Assembly (NCBI RefSeq): GCF_031453615.1
Contig: NZ_JAVIZT010000001.1
Coordinates: forward strand, 1,612,001 to 1,676,000
From: Microbacterium sp. SORGH_AS_0428
GTDB lineage: Bacteria; Actinomycetota; Actinomycetes; Actinomycetales; Microbacteriaceae
Reading direction: 5' to 3'
DNA length: 64,000 bases
The notes beneath the pieces were generated by a model. The model searched no databases, was not told where the DNA came from, and worked only from the letters and a program-made list of their open reading frames with translations. The translations under genes were made by a program, and so were the position numbers. This document shows, one piece after another, positions 34,322 to 42,808 of the stretch (positions are counted from its first letter, which is position 1; each line of letters opens with the position of its first letter).

Positions 34322-34367
34322 ACGTTACGCTGTTACACATGTCTTCCCATAAGAGTAACCGCGTTAC
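34322..34367. promoter_or_regulatory. Overlapping divergent leaderless promoters with GTTAC operator cluster
   Basis: Only 24 bases separate the divergent ATGs. TACGCT (34326-34331, plus) is seven bases before the rpiR-type ATG, and TAACGT (complement of 34322-34327) is seven bases before the reductase ATG. No ribosome site precedes either. GTTAC half sites occur at 34324-34328 and 34332-34336, and a perfect palindrome AGTAAC-CGC-GTTACT lies at 34353-34367 in the first codons of the regulator gene. A shared operator for autorepression is likely. Confidence 0.6.
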
Positions 34368-35223
34368 TGAGCCTGCCGAGCCATTGCAACAGTGGCTCGG
34401 CGCGGTACGCGCTCGCAGCGGTGACCTCGCGACCAGCGAGGCGAAGGTGATCGCGCTGCTGATCGCCGACCCGCTCTTCGTGGGGACGAGCACCACTGCT
34501 CAGGTCGCGGCCCGAGCCGGCGTCTCGGCTCCGAGCGTGGTGCGCGCGGCTCGGGCCATCGGGTTCGAGGGGTTCGCGGATCTGAAGCTGGAGATCGCGC
34601 GGGCTCGCGGCAGTGCGGACTTCTTCGCCCCGCCGCCTTCTCTTCATGCGGACAGCGATGCCGCGAGCGTCATGGACAACGCCGTCCGATCCGGAATCGA
34701 CGCACTGTCCGCACTGAGAGGCGCCCTGATCGCTGACGACGTGCGCGCGGCGGTCAAGGCGATCCGCGATTGCGGTCAGCTGCTCTCCTATGGCGCGGGG
34801 CCTTCGGCCACGGTCGCCGCCGATGCCGTCTTCCGGATGCGCGCGCTGGGGGTGCGCACGGCGGGCGTCGTCGACCACGAGTCGGCGATGATCGCTGCCC
34901 GCCTCATGAGCCCGGGCGATGTCTCGGTCATCGTCAGTTCGACGGGCCGCACGCAGACGACGCTGGCCGTCGCCGACGCCGCGGCATCGTCGGGCGCCAC
35001 CGTCATCGCGATCACCGACCGCCGCGCCACCCCTCTGACGGAGCTCGCCCGCATCACGCTCCTCACGGGAGCGGCTCCCCTCTCGACGCAGCTGGCGGCA
35101 TCGGCGAGCCGTCTCGCACAGCTGACGGTCGTCGATGTGCTCGTTGCGACGCTCGCGCTCAGTGATCCGGGGCGAGTCCGACGGGCGGAGCGCGCCGGCA
35201 TGGACCTCCCCGACATGCCCTGA
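34339..35223 (+). CDS. RpiR/MurR family transcriptional regulator
   Basis: Regulator of 294 aa: N-terminal RpiR helix-turn-helix (VAARAGVSAPSVVRAARAIGFEGFADLKLEIARA near residues 55-90) and a C-terminal SIS domain (about 125-270) with LLSYGAGPSATVAADAVFR, SSTGRTQTTLAVADAAA and ITDRRATPLTELA. SIS domains bind phosphosugars or related effectors. A TTG at 34318 would add seven residues, but the ATG at 34339 fits the promoter. Downstream EamA gene starts in its stop codon (TGATG). Confidence 0.87.
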   Translation: MSSHKSNRVTEPAEPLQQWLGAVRARSGDLATSEAKVIALLIADPLFVGTSTTAQVAARAGVSAPSVVRAARAIGFEGFADLKLEIARARGSADFFAPPPSLHADSDAASVMDNAVRSGIDALSALRGALIADDVRAAVKAIRDCGQLLSYGAGPSATVAADAVFRMRALGVRTAGVVDHESAMIAARLMSPGDVSVIVSSTGRTQTTLAVADAAASSGATVIAITDRRATPLTELARITLLTGAAPLSTQLAASASRLAQLTVVDVLVATLALSDPGRVRRAERAGMDLPDMP

Positions 35224-36083
35224 TGCCCATCGGAACGTTCGCGATCGTTCTGCTCGCAGCGTTCGCGCACGCCGGCTGGAACCTCGCATCGAAGTACAAG
35301 CGCGGCGACACCATCCTCTTCGTCGGCGCGTACACCGTCGGCTCGGCGATCCTGTGCGCACCGCTGGCCGTGTGGTTCGCTGCAGCCGGTATCCAACCGA
35401 TCACACCGGCCTTGATCGGAGCGAGCGCCGTCTCGGCCGCGTTGCATGCGGGGTACTCCCTCGCCCTGCAGGCCGGCTACGATCGCGCCGCCTTCGGTGT
35501 GGTCTACCCCGTCGCCCGGGGCAGCGGCCCCCTGCTCTCGATGGGGGTCGCGGTGGCGGTGCTGGGTGAGTGGATCGGTTGGACGTCCGCAGTCGGCGGT
35601 CTGCTCGTGGTCGGCGGGATCCTCGTCGTCGCGGGTGATCCTCGGAAGATGCGCGGGGGCGACGCGCGACGCGGTGTGCTGTGGGGCGTAATGACGGGGA
35701 TCGCGATCGCGGCCTACACACTCTGGGACGCCCACGCGGTCGGCCGACTCGGCCTCGCACCGGAGAGCTACTACGCGGGGACCCTCCTCTTCCAGTGCGC
35801 CCTGCTCACCCCCGGCATCCTGCGGCGTCGCGCGGGCGTGCGCACGACGCTGCGCGCGGACTGGCGGCCCCTCATCCTCATAGCCGTGCTCTCTCCGCTC
35901 GCCTACATCCTCGTGCTCACGGCGATGCAGGAGTCGCCCGTCGCCCTCGTTGCGCCGCTCCGGGAGTCGTCCATCGTCATCGGATCGCTCGTCGCCTGGC
36001 GTCTGTTCGATGAACACGACCTCGGCCGCGGCGTCCTCGGCGCGGTGGTCGTCGTGGCCGGCATCGTCGTCATCGGTCTGTGA
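35223..36083 (+). CDS. EamA/DMT superfamily transporter
   Basis: Ten-helix drug/metabolite transporter (286 aa) built of two EamA halves: AHAGWNLASKYKRGDT near residue 15, AAFGVVYPVARGSGPLLSMGVAVAVLGEWIG near 88, and the repeat LVAPLRESSIVIGSLVAWRLFDE near 240. Its ATG shares one base with the regulator's stop, so it is co-transcribed. Probably exports a metabolite or amino-acid-like compound under control of the RpiR protein. Confidence 0.85.
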   Translation: MPIGTFAIVLLAAFAHAGWNLASKYKRGDTILFVGAYTVGSAILCAPLAVWFAAAGIQPITPALIGASAVSAALHAGYSLALQAGYDRAAFGVVYPVARGSGPLLSMGVAVAVLGEWIGWTSAVGGLLVVGGILVVAGDPRKMRGGDARRGVLWGVMTGIAIAAYTLWDAHAVGRLGLAPESYYAGTLLFQCALLTPGILRRRAGVRTTLRADWRPLILIAVLSPLAYILVLTAMQESPVALVAPLRESSIVIGSLVAWRLFDEHDLGRGVLGAVVVVAGIVVIGL

Positions 36084-36144
36084 GCGCGCGCCGATCCCGC
36101 TCCATTCACCGGGATGCATAATCGGTGCAGACGAAGGGGTCTGG

Positions 36145-38391
36145 ATGATCGCCGAACCGCGCAGCGAGTTCGTGGGCCGCAGGGCCGAGCTCGACACGAT
36201 CGGCACGCTGCTGCGCACCAGCCGCCTGGTCACTCTGACCGGCGTGGGCGGGGTCGGGAAGACGCGTCTGGCCGCGCGGGCCGCCAACGAGTTCGTGGCC
36301 GCTGCGGGGGTGACCGCCTGGTTCGTCGGACTCGACACTCTCCAGGATGCGCGCCGCGTGCCCCTGGCCGTCGCGCGTGCCCTGCCGGTCGGTGAACACT
36401 CGGCCCGAGATCCACTCGATTTCCTCGCCGATGTCCTCGCCGAGACACCGTCTCTGGTCGTGCTCGACAACTGCGAGCACCTCATCGACGCGGTGGCGGT
36501 GTTCGCCGACGAACTCCTGGATGCGGTCCCGCAGCTGACCATCCTTGCCACGAGCCGACGCCGGCTCGACGTCGACGGCGAGCAGGTCTTCGCCGTTCCC
36601 CCACTGTCGCTCACCGACGACGCCTCCCGCCCCTCCGACGCCCTCGCCCTGCTGATGGCGCGCGCCCGTGCCGCCGACGCGTCCTTCACGCTGTCGGAGC
36701 AGGAGCGGTCCGTCGCAGAGGAGTTGTGCCGCTCACTGGACGGCCTCCCGCTCGCGATCGAGCTGGCGGCGACGAGGCTGCGATCGCTGCCGCTGTCCGA
36801 GCTCAACGGTCGTCTGTCGTCGCGCTTCACGCTGCTGCGGGCCGCATCCCGCTCGGCCGTCGCCCGCCAGCGAACCCTCGGCGCGGTCGTCGACTGGAGC
36901 TATGAACTGTGCAGCCCCGAGCAGCGCCGGGCGTGGGAGGCCCTGAGCGTCTTCCGTGGACCCTTCGACCTCGCGGCCGCCGCATCGGTGGCGGAGCTCG
37001 AGGAGTCGGAGGTCGTGGATGTGGTCGACGATCTCGTCGCGCAATCGGTCATCGAGGCCGACCGCGAGAGCGGGCGCTTCCGCATGCTCGAGACCATCCG
37101 CGCCTACGGACGCCAGCGCGCGGAGGAGAACGGCGTGTGGCCGCTGCTGCTGCACCGCCATCTCGCCCACTACCGACGCCTCGCCGACGTCGCCGACGCA
37201 CAGTGGTACGGCCCCGACCAATCGCGGATCATCGCGACCCAGCGCGCCGACCGGGCCGAGCTGCACGCGGCGCTCAGCACCGCGACGAAGGTGGGGGCGG
37301 ACACGGCGCTCGCGCTGTTCGCCGCGCTGCGCTACCACTGGGGCGTCGGAGGGTTCCTGCCCGAGGGACGCGCGTGGGCGACGCGTGTGCTGGCACTGCC
37401 CGGCGCGGGCGCGGTGCCACGGATGCGGGGTTGGATCACGGCGGCGTGGCTGTGTCTGCTGCAGGGCGATCTGGACGAGGCGGACCTCCACCTCCGCGAC
37501 GCAGAGGCGCTGCTCGCATCCGTTCCCCCACCGGAGCGTGTCGTGTTCACCGTGGAGCTCCAGCGGTGGCGCGGAACGCACGCGCTGTTCTCGGGCGATC
37601 CGGCGGCGGCGGTGGTCGACTTCGAACGGTCCATCGGCAGCGCCCTCGGCGCAGGCCTGGCGGACGAGGCGCTGCTCGCGCAGTTCCAGCTCACGACGGC
37701 ACGAAGCCACCTCGGCGAGCGGGGAGCGGGGACGTCGGCCGAAGCGGCCGCGCGACACAGCGAAGCGATCGGCGAGATGTGGATGCGCTCGCTCGCGCTG
37801 TGGTCGCTCGCTCTGTCGGCGTTCTGCGACGGTGAGCTCGATCTCGCGGAGACGCAGGCGCGCCAGTCGCTGCGGGCCGAGGACGGCATCGATGATCCGG
37901 TCGGGGACTGCCTCGTGCTCGAGCTGCTGAGCTGGATCGACGCGGCACGCTCACCCACCGAGCGCTCGGCCGTGCTGCTCGGGGCGGCCCGCAGCCGCTG
38001 GCGCCGCGTCGGCTCCGACATCGCGGTGCACGGCCCGCAGATGGCGGCCCACCACGAACGGTGCGTGGCCCGGGTGCGGGCCCGCCTCGGCGACCGCGCG
38101 TTCGAGCGCGCCGCCGCGGTCGGCGAGCGCCTGACCCCCGCCGAGGCGGTGTCGTTCGCCGCATCCGCTCGCAGCGTTGCAGGCGGACTCAGCGACCGGG
38201 AGCGGGAGGTCGCCGCCGGCGTCCACGAGGGGCTGAGCAATCGCGAGATCGCCGAGCGGCTCGTGCTGTCGGTGCGCACCGTCGACACGCATGTGCAGCG
38301 CATCCTCGGCAAGCTCGGGTTCGGCTCCCGCGCGCAGATCGCGGCGTGGTTCGAGTCCAGCCGCGCTGCGGTCACGGGTGAGGTTACGTAG
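36145..38391 (+). CDS. LuxR-type regulator with AAA/NB-ARC-like ATPase and TPR-like region
   Basis: Large regulator of 748 aa. Domains: P-loop ATPase at the N-terminus (GVGGVGKTRLA at 33-43, Walker B SLVVLDNCEHL near 112, TSRRRLDVDGEQVFAVPPL), helical repeat region (about 370-640) and a C-terminal LuxR helix-turn-helix (LSDREREVAAGVHEGLSNREIAERL, ending VDTHVQRILGKLGF near residue 725). It is a STAND/LAL-type signal-responsive activator. GAAGGGGT precedes the ATG. A palindrome overlaps its stop, upstream of an esterase gene it may activate. Confidence 0.87.
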   Translation: MIAEPRSEFVGRRAELDTIGTLLRTSRLVTLTGVGGVGKTRLAARAANEFVAAAGVTAWFVGLDTLQDARRVPLAVARALPVGEHSARDPLDFLADVLAETPSLVVLDNCEHLIDAVAVFADELLDAVPQLTILATSRRRLDVDGEQVFAVPPLSLTDDASRPSDALALLMARARAADASFTLSEQERSVAEELCRSLDGLPLAIELAATRLRSLPLSELNGRLSSRFTLLRAASRSAVARQRTLGAVVDWSYELCSPEQRRAWEALSVFRGPFDLAAAASVAELEESEVVDVVDDLVAQSVIEADRESGRFRMLETIRAYGRQRAEENGVWPLLLHRHLAHYRRLADVADAQWYGPDQSRIIATQRADRAELHAALSTATKVGADTALALFAALRYHWGVGGFLPEGRAWATRVLALPGAGAVPRMRGWITAAWLCLLQGDLDEADLHLRDAEALLASVPPPERVVFTVELQRWRGTHALFSGDPAAAVVDFERSIGSALGAGLADEALLAQFQLTTARSHLGERGAGTSAEAAARHSEAIGEMWMRSLALWSLALSAFCDGELDLAETQARQSLRAEDGIDDPVGDCLVLELLSWIDAARSPTERSAVLLGAARSRWRRVGSDIAVHGPQMAAHHERCVARVRARLGDRAFERAAAVGERLTPAEAVSFAASARSVAGGLSDREREVAAGVHEGLSNREIAERLVLSVRTVDTHVQRILGKLGFGSRAQIAAWFESSRAAVTGEVT

Positions 38392-38398
38392 TCCTACG
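38387..38398. promoter_or_regulatory. Palindrome CGTAG-TC-CTACG at luxR-type stop
   Basis: A perfect 12-base palindrome overlaps the TAG stop of the LuxR-type gene and lies about 100 bases before the esterase start. Actinobacterial LuxR-type regulators often bind short GC/TA palindromes of this kind; assignment to this regulator is inference. Confidence 0.35.
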
Positions 38399-38499
38399 GA
38401 TACCGCGGCTGCGGGCACCGGTCGACACTGAGCGTCAGACATCGTCGTCACGGAGCCGCCACCCGACGCCGGCTCCCCGGATCAAGGAAGACCGGAATC

Positions 38500-39207
38500 A
38501 TGAGCCAGAGCCCGCATGTGCTCTTCGTCCACGGCGCGTGGGTCGGAGGGTGGGAGTTCGCCCCCGTCATCCCCCTGCTGCAGGCGCTCGGCTGGACGGT
38601 CGAGACCCTCGAACTGCCCGCCACGGGATCGACCGGGTCCCTCGCCGCCGACGCCGCGGCGCTGCGCGACCGCCTGGATCTCGCAGAGGATCCCGTCCTG
38701 CTGGTCGGCCACTCGTACGGCGGGGTGCCGGTGACCGAGGCCGGCGACCATCCCGCGGTCGCCGGGCTCGTCTACATCGCCGCGTTCGCACTGGATGCGG
38801 GAGAGAGCGTCCGGGGATCCGTCGGCGGCGAGTTCCCACCCGGGTGGCACGTCACGGGCGGCCAGGTCACCCTCGGCGCCACCCGCGAGGAGCGCGTCGC
38901 GATAGTCTCCGCCGACTTCCCGCCGGGCACTCCGGCGGAGGCGGGCGAGCAGCTCGCCGACATGTTCCGTCCGCAGTCACTCGCTTCTCTGACCGACCCC
39001 GTGACCGCGGTCGCCTGGCGCACGAAGCCGAGCTGGTACCTGCTCACCGAGAAGGACGTGCTCGTGCCGCCCGCGTTCCAGCAGGCGCTCGCCGAGCGCG
39101 CCGGATCCGAGATCGTTCGCCTCGCCAACGGACACGCACCGTTCCAGGAAGACCCGCAGGGCTTCGTCGATGCGCTGGCGCGCGTCGCCGCGAGCGCACT
39201 GGTCTGA
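38500..39207 (+). CDS. alpha/beta hydrolase (EstC-like)
   Basis: Hydrolase of 235 aa: FVHGAWVGGWEF at residues 9-20, nucleophile elbow GHSYGGV with serine 72, and NGHAPFQEDPQGF at the C-terminus with the histidine. It belongs to the compact esterase/hydroxynitrile-lyase-like group (EstC, PhaZ-like esterases). Followed 24 bases later by an aldehyde dehydrogenase, which together with the alcohol dehydrogenase may process the alcohol freed from an ester. Confidence 0.85.
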   Translation: MSQSPHVLFVHGAWVGGWEFAPVIPLLQALGWTVETLELPATGSTGSLAADAAALRDRLDLAEDPVLLVGHSYGGVPVTEAGDHPAVAGLVYIAAFALDAGESVRGSVGGEFPPGWHVTGGQVTLGATREERVAIVSADFPPGTPAEAGEQLADMFRPQSLASLTDPVTAVAWRTKPSWYLLTEKDVLVPPAFQQALAERAGSEIVRLANGHAPFQEDPQGFVDALARVAASALV

Positions 39208-39231
39208 CCCCACCCACCGAAGGAGCACCTC

Positions 39232-40731
39232 ATGACCCTCACCGACCCCGCATCCACCGCGACGGATGCGCACCCGCGCTCACGCGGGCAGCTGTTCATC
39301 GGCGGCGTCTGGCGCGACGCCTCCGACGGCGCCGTCATGGACGTCGTATCCCCCGCCACCGGCCGCAAGGTGGGCGAGGTCGCACGAGCGACCACCGCCG
39401 ACGTCGACGACGCCGTCGCCGCCGCGCGGGCCGCTTTCGACTCCGGCGTCTGGTCCCGCCTGTCGAGTCGGGAACGCGCCCGCATCCTGCAGCGCGCCTA
39501 CGCGCTCATGCGCGAGCGAACGGAAGAGCTCGCGCAGGCGGAGAGCCTGGATGTCGGCAAGCCCATCACGTTCGCGCGGATCATCGACGTGAACAACGCC
39601 GCGGAGCTCTACGAGTTCTACGCGAGCCTCGGCCACCATCTGGACGGCGACGTACGCGAGACGACCGGCAACACCCACGCCTATGTGAAGCGGGAGCCGA
39701 TCGGCGTGGTCGCGGCCATCACGCCGTTCAACTTCCCCCTCATCCTCTCCAGCTCCAAGATCGCTCCCGCCCTGATCGCCGGCAACACGATCGTCCACAA
39801 GCCCGCGAGCGACACCCCCCTCTCGGCCCTCATCATCGCCGACATCCTGCAGGAGGCGGGCGTGCCGGACGGCGTCTTCAACGTCGTCACGGGCCCCGGC
39901 GCGGCACTCGGCGACCACTTGGTCGGCCACCCGGGTGTCGACAAGATCGCCTTCACCGGATCGACCGAGATCGGCGCACACGCGGCGGCGATCGCCGGGC
40001 GCACGCTGAAGCCGTTCACGGCCGAGCTCGGCGGCAACGCGGCCAACATCCTGTTCGCCGATGCGGACCTGAGCGCCGCGATCAACACGGTGATCTCGGC
40101 ATTCGTGTTCAACTCCGGCCAGTTCTGCATGGCGGGCCCGAGGCTCCTCGTTCAGCGCCCGCTCTACGACACGGCGCTGGGCATCCTCGCCGATGCTCTT
40201 CCCCATGTGCCGTTCGGCGACCCGACGGATGAGGCGACCGTCATCGGTCCGCTCGCGAGCGCCACCCAGCTCGAGAAGGTGGCGGCGATGGTGGATCGTG
40301 CCCGCGCGGCGGGTGCGCGCATCGTCACGGGTGGCGAGCGCGCCGATCTCGGGGGCGGCTTCTACTACCGCCCGACCGTGATCGCCGACGTGCCGAACGA
40401 CGCGGAGGTCGTGGCCGAGGAGGTCTTCGGCCCCGTCCTGACCGTGCAGCCCTTCGACACCGAGGAGGAAGCGATCGTCCTCGCCAACTCGACGCCGTAC
40501 GGCCTGGCCTCCGGTATCCAGACCGCCGACCTCGCCAAGGCGCACCGCGTGGCCGCGCGCCTGGATGCGGGCATCACGTGGGTCAACGGCTGGGCACTGC
40601 TCGATCCCTCCGTCCCGTTCGGCGGCGTCAAGGCCTCCGGCTGGGGGCGCGAGAACGGACCCGAGGCGATGGCCTCGTACCAGCGCACCCATTCGATCGT
40701 CTTCAACCTCGAGACGGGAGCGTCGGCGTGA
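39232..40731 (+). CDS. aldehyde dehydrogenase
   Basis: NAD(P)-dependent aldehyde dehydrogenase (499 aa). Substrate-oxidising motifs: ITPFNFPLIL near 165, FTGSTEIGAHAA near 245, TAELGGNAANI with the general-base glutamate near 265, and catalytic cysteine 299 in NSGQFCMAGPR. Coupled to the alcohol dehydrogenase by a GTGA overlap, it should oxidise the aldehyde made by that enzyme to the acid. RBS AAGGAG precedes the ATG. Confidence 0.9.
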   Translation: MTLTDPASTATDAHPRSRGQLFIGGVWRDASDGAVMDVVSPATGRKVGEVARATTADVDDAVAAARAAFDSGVWSRLSSRERARILQRAYALMRERTEELAQAESLDVGKPITFARIIDVNNAAELYEFYASLGHHLDGDVRETTGNTHAYVKREPIGVVAAITPFNFPLILSSSKIAPALIAGNTIVHKPASDTPLSALIIADILQEAGVPDGVFNVVTGPGAALGDHLVGHPGVDKIAFTGSTEIGAHAAAIAGRTLKPFTAELGGNAANILFADADLSAAINTVISAFVFNSGQFCMAGPRLLVQRPLYDTALGILADALPHVPFGDPTDEATVIGPLASATQLEKVAAMVDRARAAGARIVTGGERADLGGGFYYRPTVIADVPNDAEVVAEEVFGPVLTVQPFDTEEEAIVLANSTPYGLASGIQTADLAKAHRVAARLDAGITWVNGWALLDPSVPFGGVKASGWGRENGPEAMASYQRTHSIVFNLETGASA

Positions 40732-41825
40732 CCGCCGGCCGCGCGGCTGTTCTCCAAGACGGCGCGCTGCGCGTCGAGGATGTGGAGTACGGGGCGCCGG
40801 GCCACGGCGAGGTGCTCGTGCGGCTCGTCGCGACGGGGCTGTGCCATACGGATCTCGGCGTGATCGCCGGCGGCATCCCGTTCCCCTCGCCCGGCGTCAT
40901 CGGGCACGAGGGCGCGGGCGTCGTCGAACAGGTCGGGGCGGGTGTGAGCTCCGTGGCACCCGGCGACAAGGTGCTGCTGAGCTTCACCTCGTGCGGAGCG
41001 TGCAGCGGATGCGCGGGCGGGCATCCCGCCTACTGCGAGACCTGGCAGGCGCGGAACCTCTTCGGCATGATGCGCCCCGACGACTCGGGCACCATCACCC
41101 ACGAGGGCGTCCCGGTGGCCGGGCACTTCTTCGGGCAGTCCTCGTTCGGGACCTACGCGATCGCCGACGAACGCTCCCTCGTCGCGGTGGACGCGACCGC
41201 CGATCTCACCGTGCTCGCACCGCTCGGTTGCGGCATCCTGACCGGCTTCGGATCGATGTGGAACGTGCTGGATCCGACCCCCGCCGACACGGTCGCCGTC
41301 TACGGCTCCGGCGCGGTCGGACTGTCGGCGATCATGGCGGCGGCGCACCGCGACCCCGCCGCGCTCGTCGCGATCGATCTCGTCGACGAGCGACTCGCGC
41401 TCGCCCGGCGGCTCGGTGCGACCCACACGATCAACGCGGGCATCGAGGACGTCGCGGCCCGGCTCGCTGAGATCACCGGCGGACACGGTGTCGACCTGAG
41501 CTTCGACACGACCGCGAGCCCGCGCGTGGCTCGGAGCGCGCTGGATGCCGCCGCCATCCGCGGCACGGTCCTCGTGTGCGGCGCACCCCCTCCCGGCACG
41601 GAGATCCCGGTGGACATCCAGGGGATCCTGACCGGGAAGGTGCTGCGCGGTGTCACGATGGGCGACACGCTGCCGCAGCAGCTCATCCCCGAACTCGCCC
41701 GTCTGCACGGCGAGGGCAGATTGCCGCTGGAGCTGTTGGAGAAGACGTACACGCTCGATGAGATCGAGCAGGCGGTCGCCGATATGCACCACGGCGTGAC
41801 GGTCAAGCCGGTCATCGTCTACTGA
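40728..41825 (+). CDS. zinc-dependent alcohol dehydrogenase (aryl/benzyl alcohol type)
   Basis: Medium-chain zinc dehydrogenase (365 aa), GTG start overlapping the aldehyde dehydrogenase stop. Catalytic zinc ligands in TGLCHTDLG (Cys, near 37) and GHEGAG (His); structural zinc site with four cysteines in CGACSGCAGGHPAYC; nucleotide motif VYGSGAVGLSA near 190. The N-terminal pattern and spacing resemble aryl-alcohol dehydrogenases (XylB/AreB), so benzyl-type alcohols are plausible substrates. Confidence 0.88.
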   Translation: MTAGRAAVLQDGALRVEDVEYGAPGHGEVLVRLVATGLCHTDLGVIAGGIPFPSPGVIGHEGAGVVEQVGAGVSSVAPGDKVLLSFTSCGACSGCAGGHPAYCETWQARNLFGMMRPDDSGTITHEGVPVAGHFFGQSSFGTYAIADERSLVAVDATADLTVLAPLGCGILTGFGSMWNVLDPTPADTVAVYGSGAVGLSAIMAAAHRDPAALVAIDLVDERLALARRLGATHTINAGIEDVAARLAEITGGHGVDLSFDTTASPRVARSALDAAAIRGTVLVCGAPPPGTEIPVDIQGILTGKVLRGVTMGDTLPQQLIPELARLHGEGRLPLELLEKTYTLDEIEQAVADMHHGVTVKPVIVY

Positions 41826-41830
41826 CCCGT

Positions 41831-41883
41831 CGCCGAACGGATGCGGGCGGCCGCCGACAAGGCCCGTCCGCATCCGTTCGGCG
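41831..41883. terminator. Strong hairpin after alcohol dehydrogenase gene
   Basis: Perfect 16-bp stem CGCCGAACGGATGCGG / CCGCATCCGTTCGGCG with a 21-base loop directly after the alcohol dehydrogenase stop and just before the IclR promoter. Compare the near-identical GGATGCGGGCGG stem at 52564. Confidence 0.7.
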
Positions 41884-41889
41884 CGCGCA

Positions 41890-41895
41890 TACGAT
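41890..41895 (+). promoter_or_regulatory. Leaderless -10 box of iclR gene
   Basis: TACGAT ends six bases before the ATG at 41902, and no ribosome binding sequence precedes that ATG. This fits the actinobacterial leaderless TANNNT pattern and confirms the chosen start. Confidence 0.5.
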
Positions 41896-41901
41896 GTCAC
41901 G

Positions 41902-42675
41902 ATGTCGATGACGACATCGGAACCCCCTCCCCCACCCGCCCTCGCCTCAGTGGACCATGCGCTGCGCCTGCTGCTGCTGCTCGGCGATCGACCCGAACTT
42001 CGCGTGACCGAGGCCGCCGCTCGCCTCGGCGTGGCCCCATCGACCGCGCACCGCCTGCTGACGACTCTCGCCGCCCGTGGATTCGTCACCCAGGACCGGA
42101 TCTCGAAGGTCTATCGCGTAGGACCGGCGCTGATCGAGATCGGGGTGCACAGCACCAGCTCCATCGACCTGCGCGCTGCGGGTGAGCCGCACCTGAAGGT
42201 GCTCAGCCAACGGATCTCCGAGACGGTCAATCTCCTCGTCCGGCAGGGGGACTCCGTACGCTTCGTCGCGGGTTTCGAGGCGGACCAGCAGGTGCGCACG
42301 CAGGTGCTGACCGGCGCACTGCTGCCCGCCTACGCCACCTCGGGAGGCAAGGTGCTGCTGGCGGAGCTGTCCCGCGAGGAGCTGCGCGCCCTGTACCCGC
42401 GCGGCCTCCGGCGCCTGACACAGCGCACCCGGACCTTCACCCAGCTCATGGCGGAGCTTCCGCTCGTGATGATGCGCGGCTTCGCCGTCAACGACCAGGA
42501 GAGCCGCGACGGACTGTCGGCGATCGCCGTCCCGTTGCGCGCCCGGGACGGACGCGCGATCGCCGCGGTGGCGATGTCCGCCCCCAGTGCACGCCTGGGC
42601 GCCGAGCGGATGCGGGAGCTGGTCGTCGAGCTGCGCGCGTGCGCGTCGGCGATCCGCGGCGACCTGGCCCGGTGA
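41902..42675 (+). CDS. IclR family regulator of the decarboxylase/importer operon
   Basis: IclR protein (257 aa): winged helix with LRVTEAAARLGVAPSTAHRLLTTL near residues 33-56, effector domain with LKVLSQRISETVNLLVRQG, LPAYATSGGKVLLAE and GFAVNDQESRDGLSAIAVPL. It lies 133 bases upstream of the amidohydrolase-ABC-ThDP operon on the same strand, with a perfect palindrome between. It probably senses the operon's aromatic acid substrate; effector unknown. Confidence 0.88.
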   Translation: MSMTTSEPPPPPALASVDHALRLLLLLGDRPELRVTEAAARLGVAPSTAHRLLTTLAARGFVTQDRISKVYRVGPALIEIGVHSTSSIDLRAAGEPHLKVLSQRISETVNLLVRQGDSVRFVAGFEADQQVRTQVLTGALLPAYATSGGKVLLAELSREELRALYPRGLRRLTQRTRTFTQLMAELPLVMMRGFAVNDQESRDGLSAIAVPLRARDGRAIAAVAMSAPSARLGAERMRELVVELRACASAIRGDLAR

Positions 42676-42692
42676 GCCCCGCGCACCCGCCC

Positions 42693-42713
42693 GGATTCCG
42701 CAGGGCGGAATCC
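42693..42713. promoter_or_regulatory. IclR-type palindrome upstream of decarboxylase/importer operon
   Basis: Perfect 8-base arms GGATTCCG and CGGAATCC around CAGGG, 96-116 bases before the ATG at 42809 and 18 bases after the IclR stop. The GATTC...GAATC outer words match those of the pca palindrome at 12919. An operator is more likely than a terminator because the stem is short and a promoter is needed here. Confidence 0.5.
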
Positions 42714-42808
42714 GCCCCCGCGCGCCCTTGCCCGCTCCGGGCGACGGGGATTGGCTTGCTCGCGTTCCGGCCACGACGAGGTGAGCCGGCGAGAGAGGAT
42801 CCGAGCCG

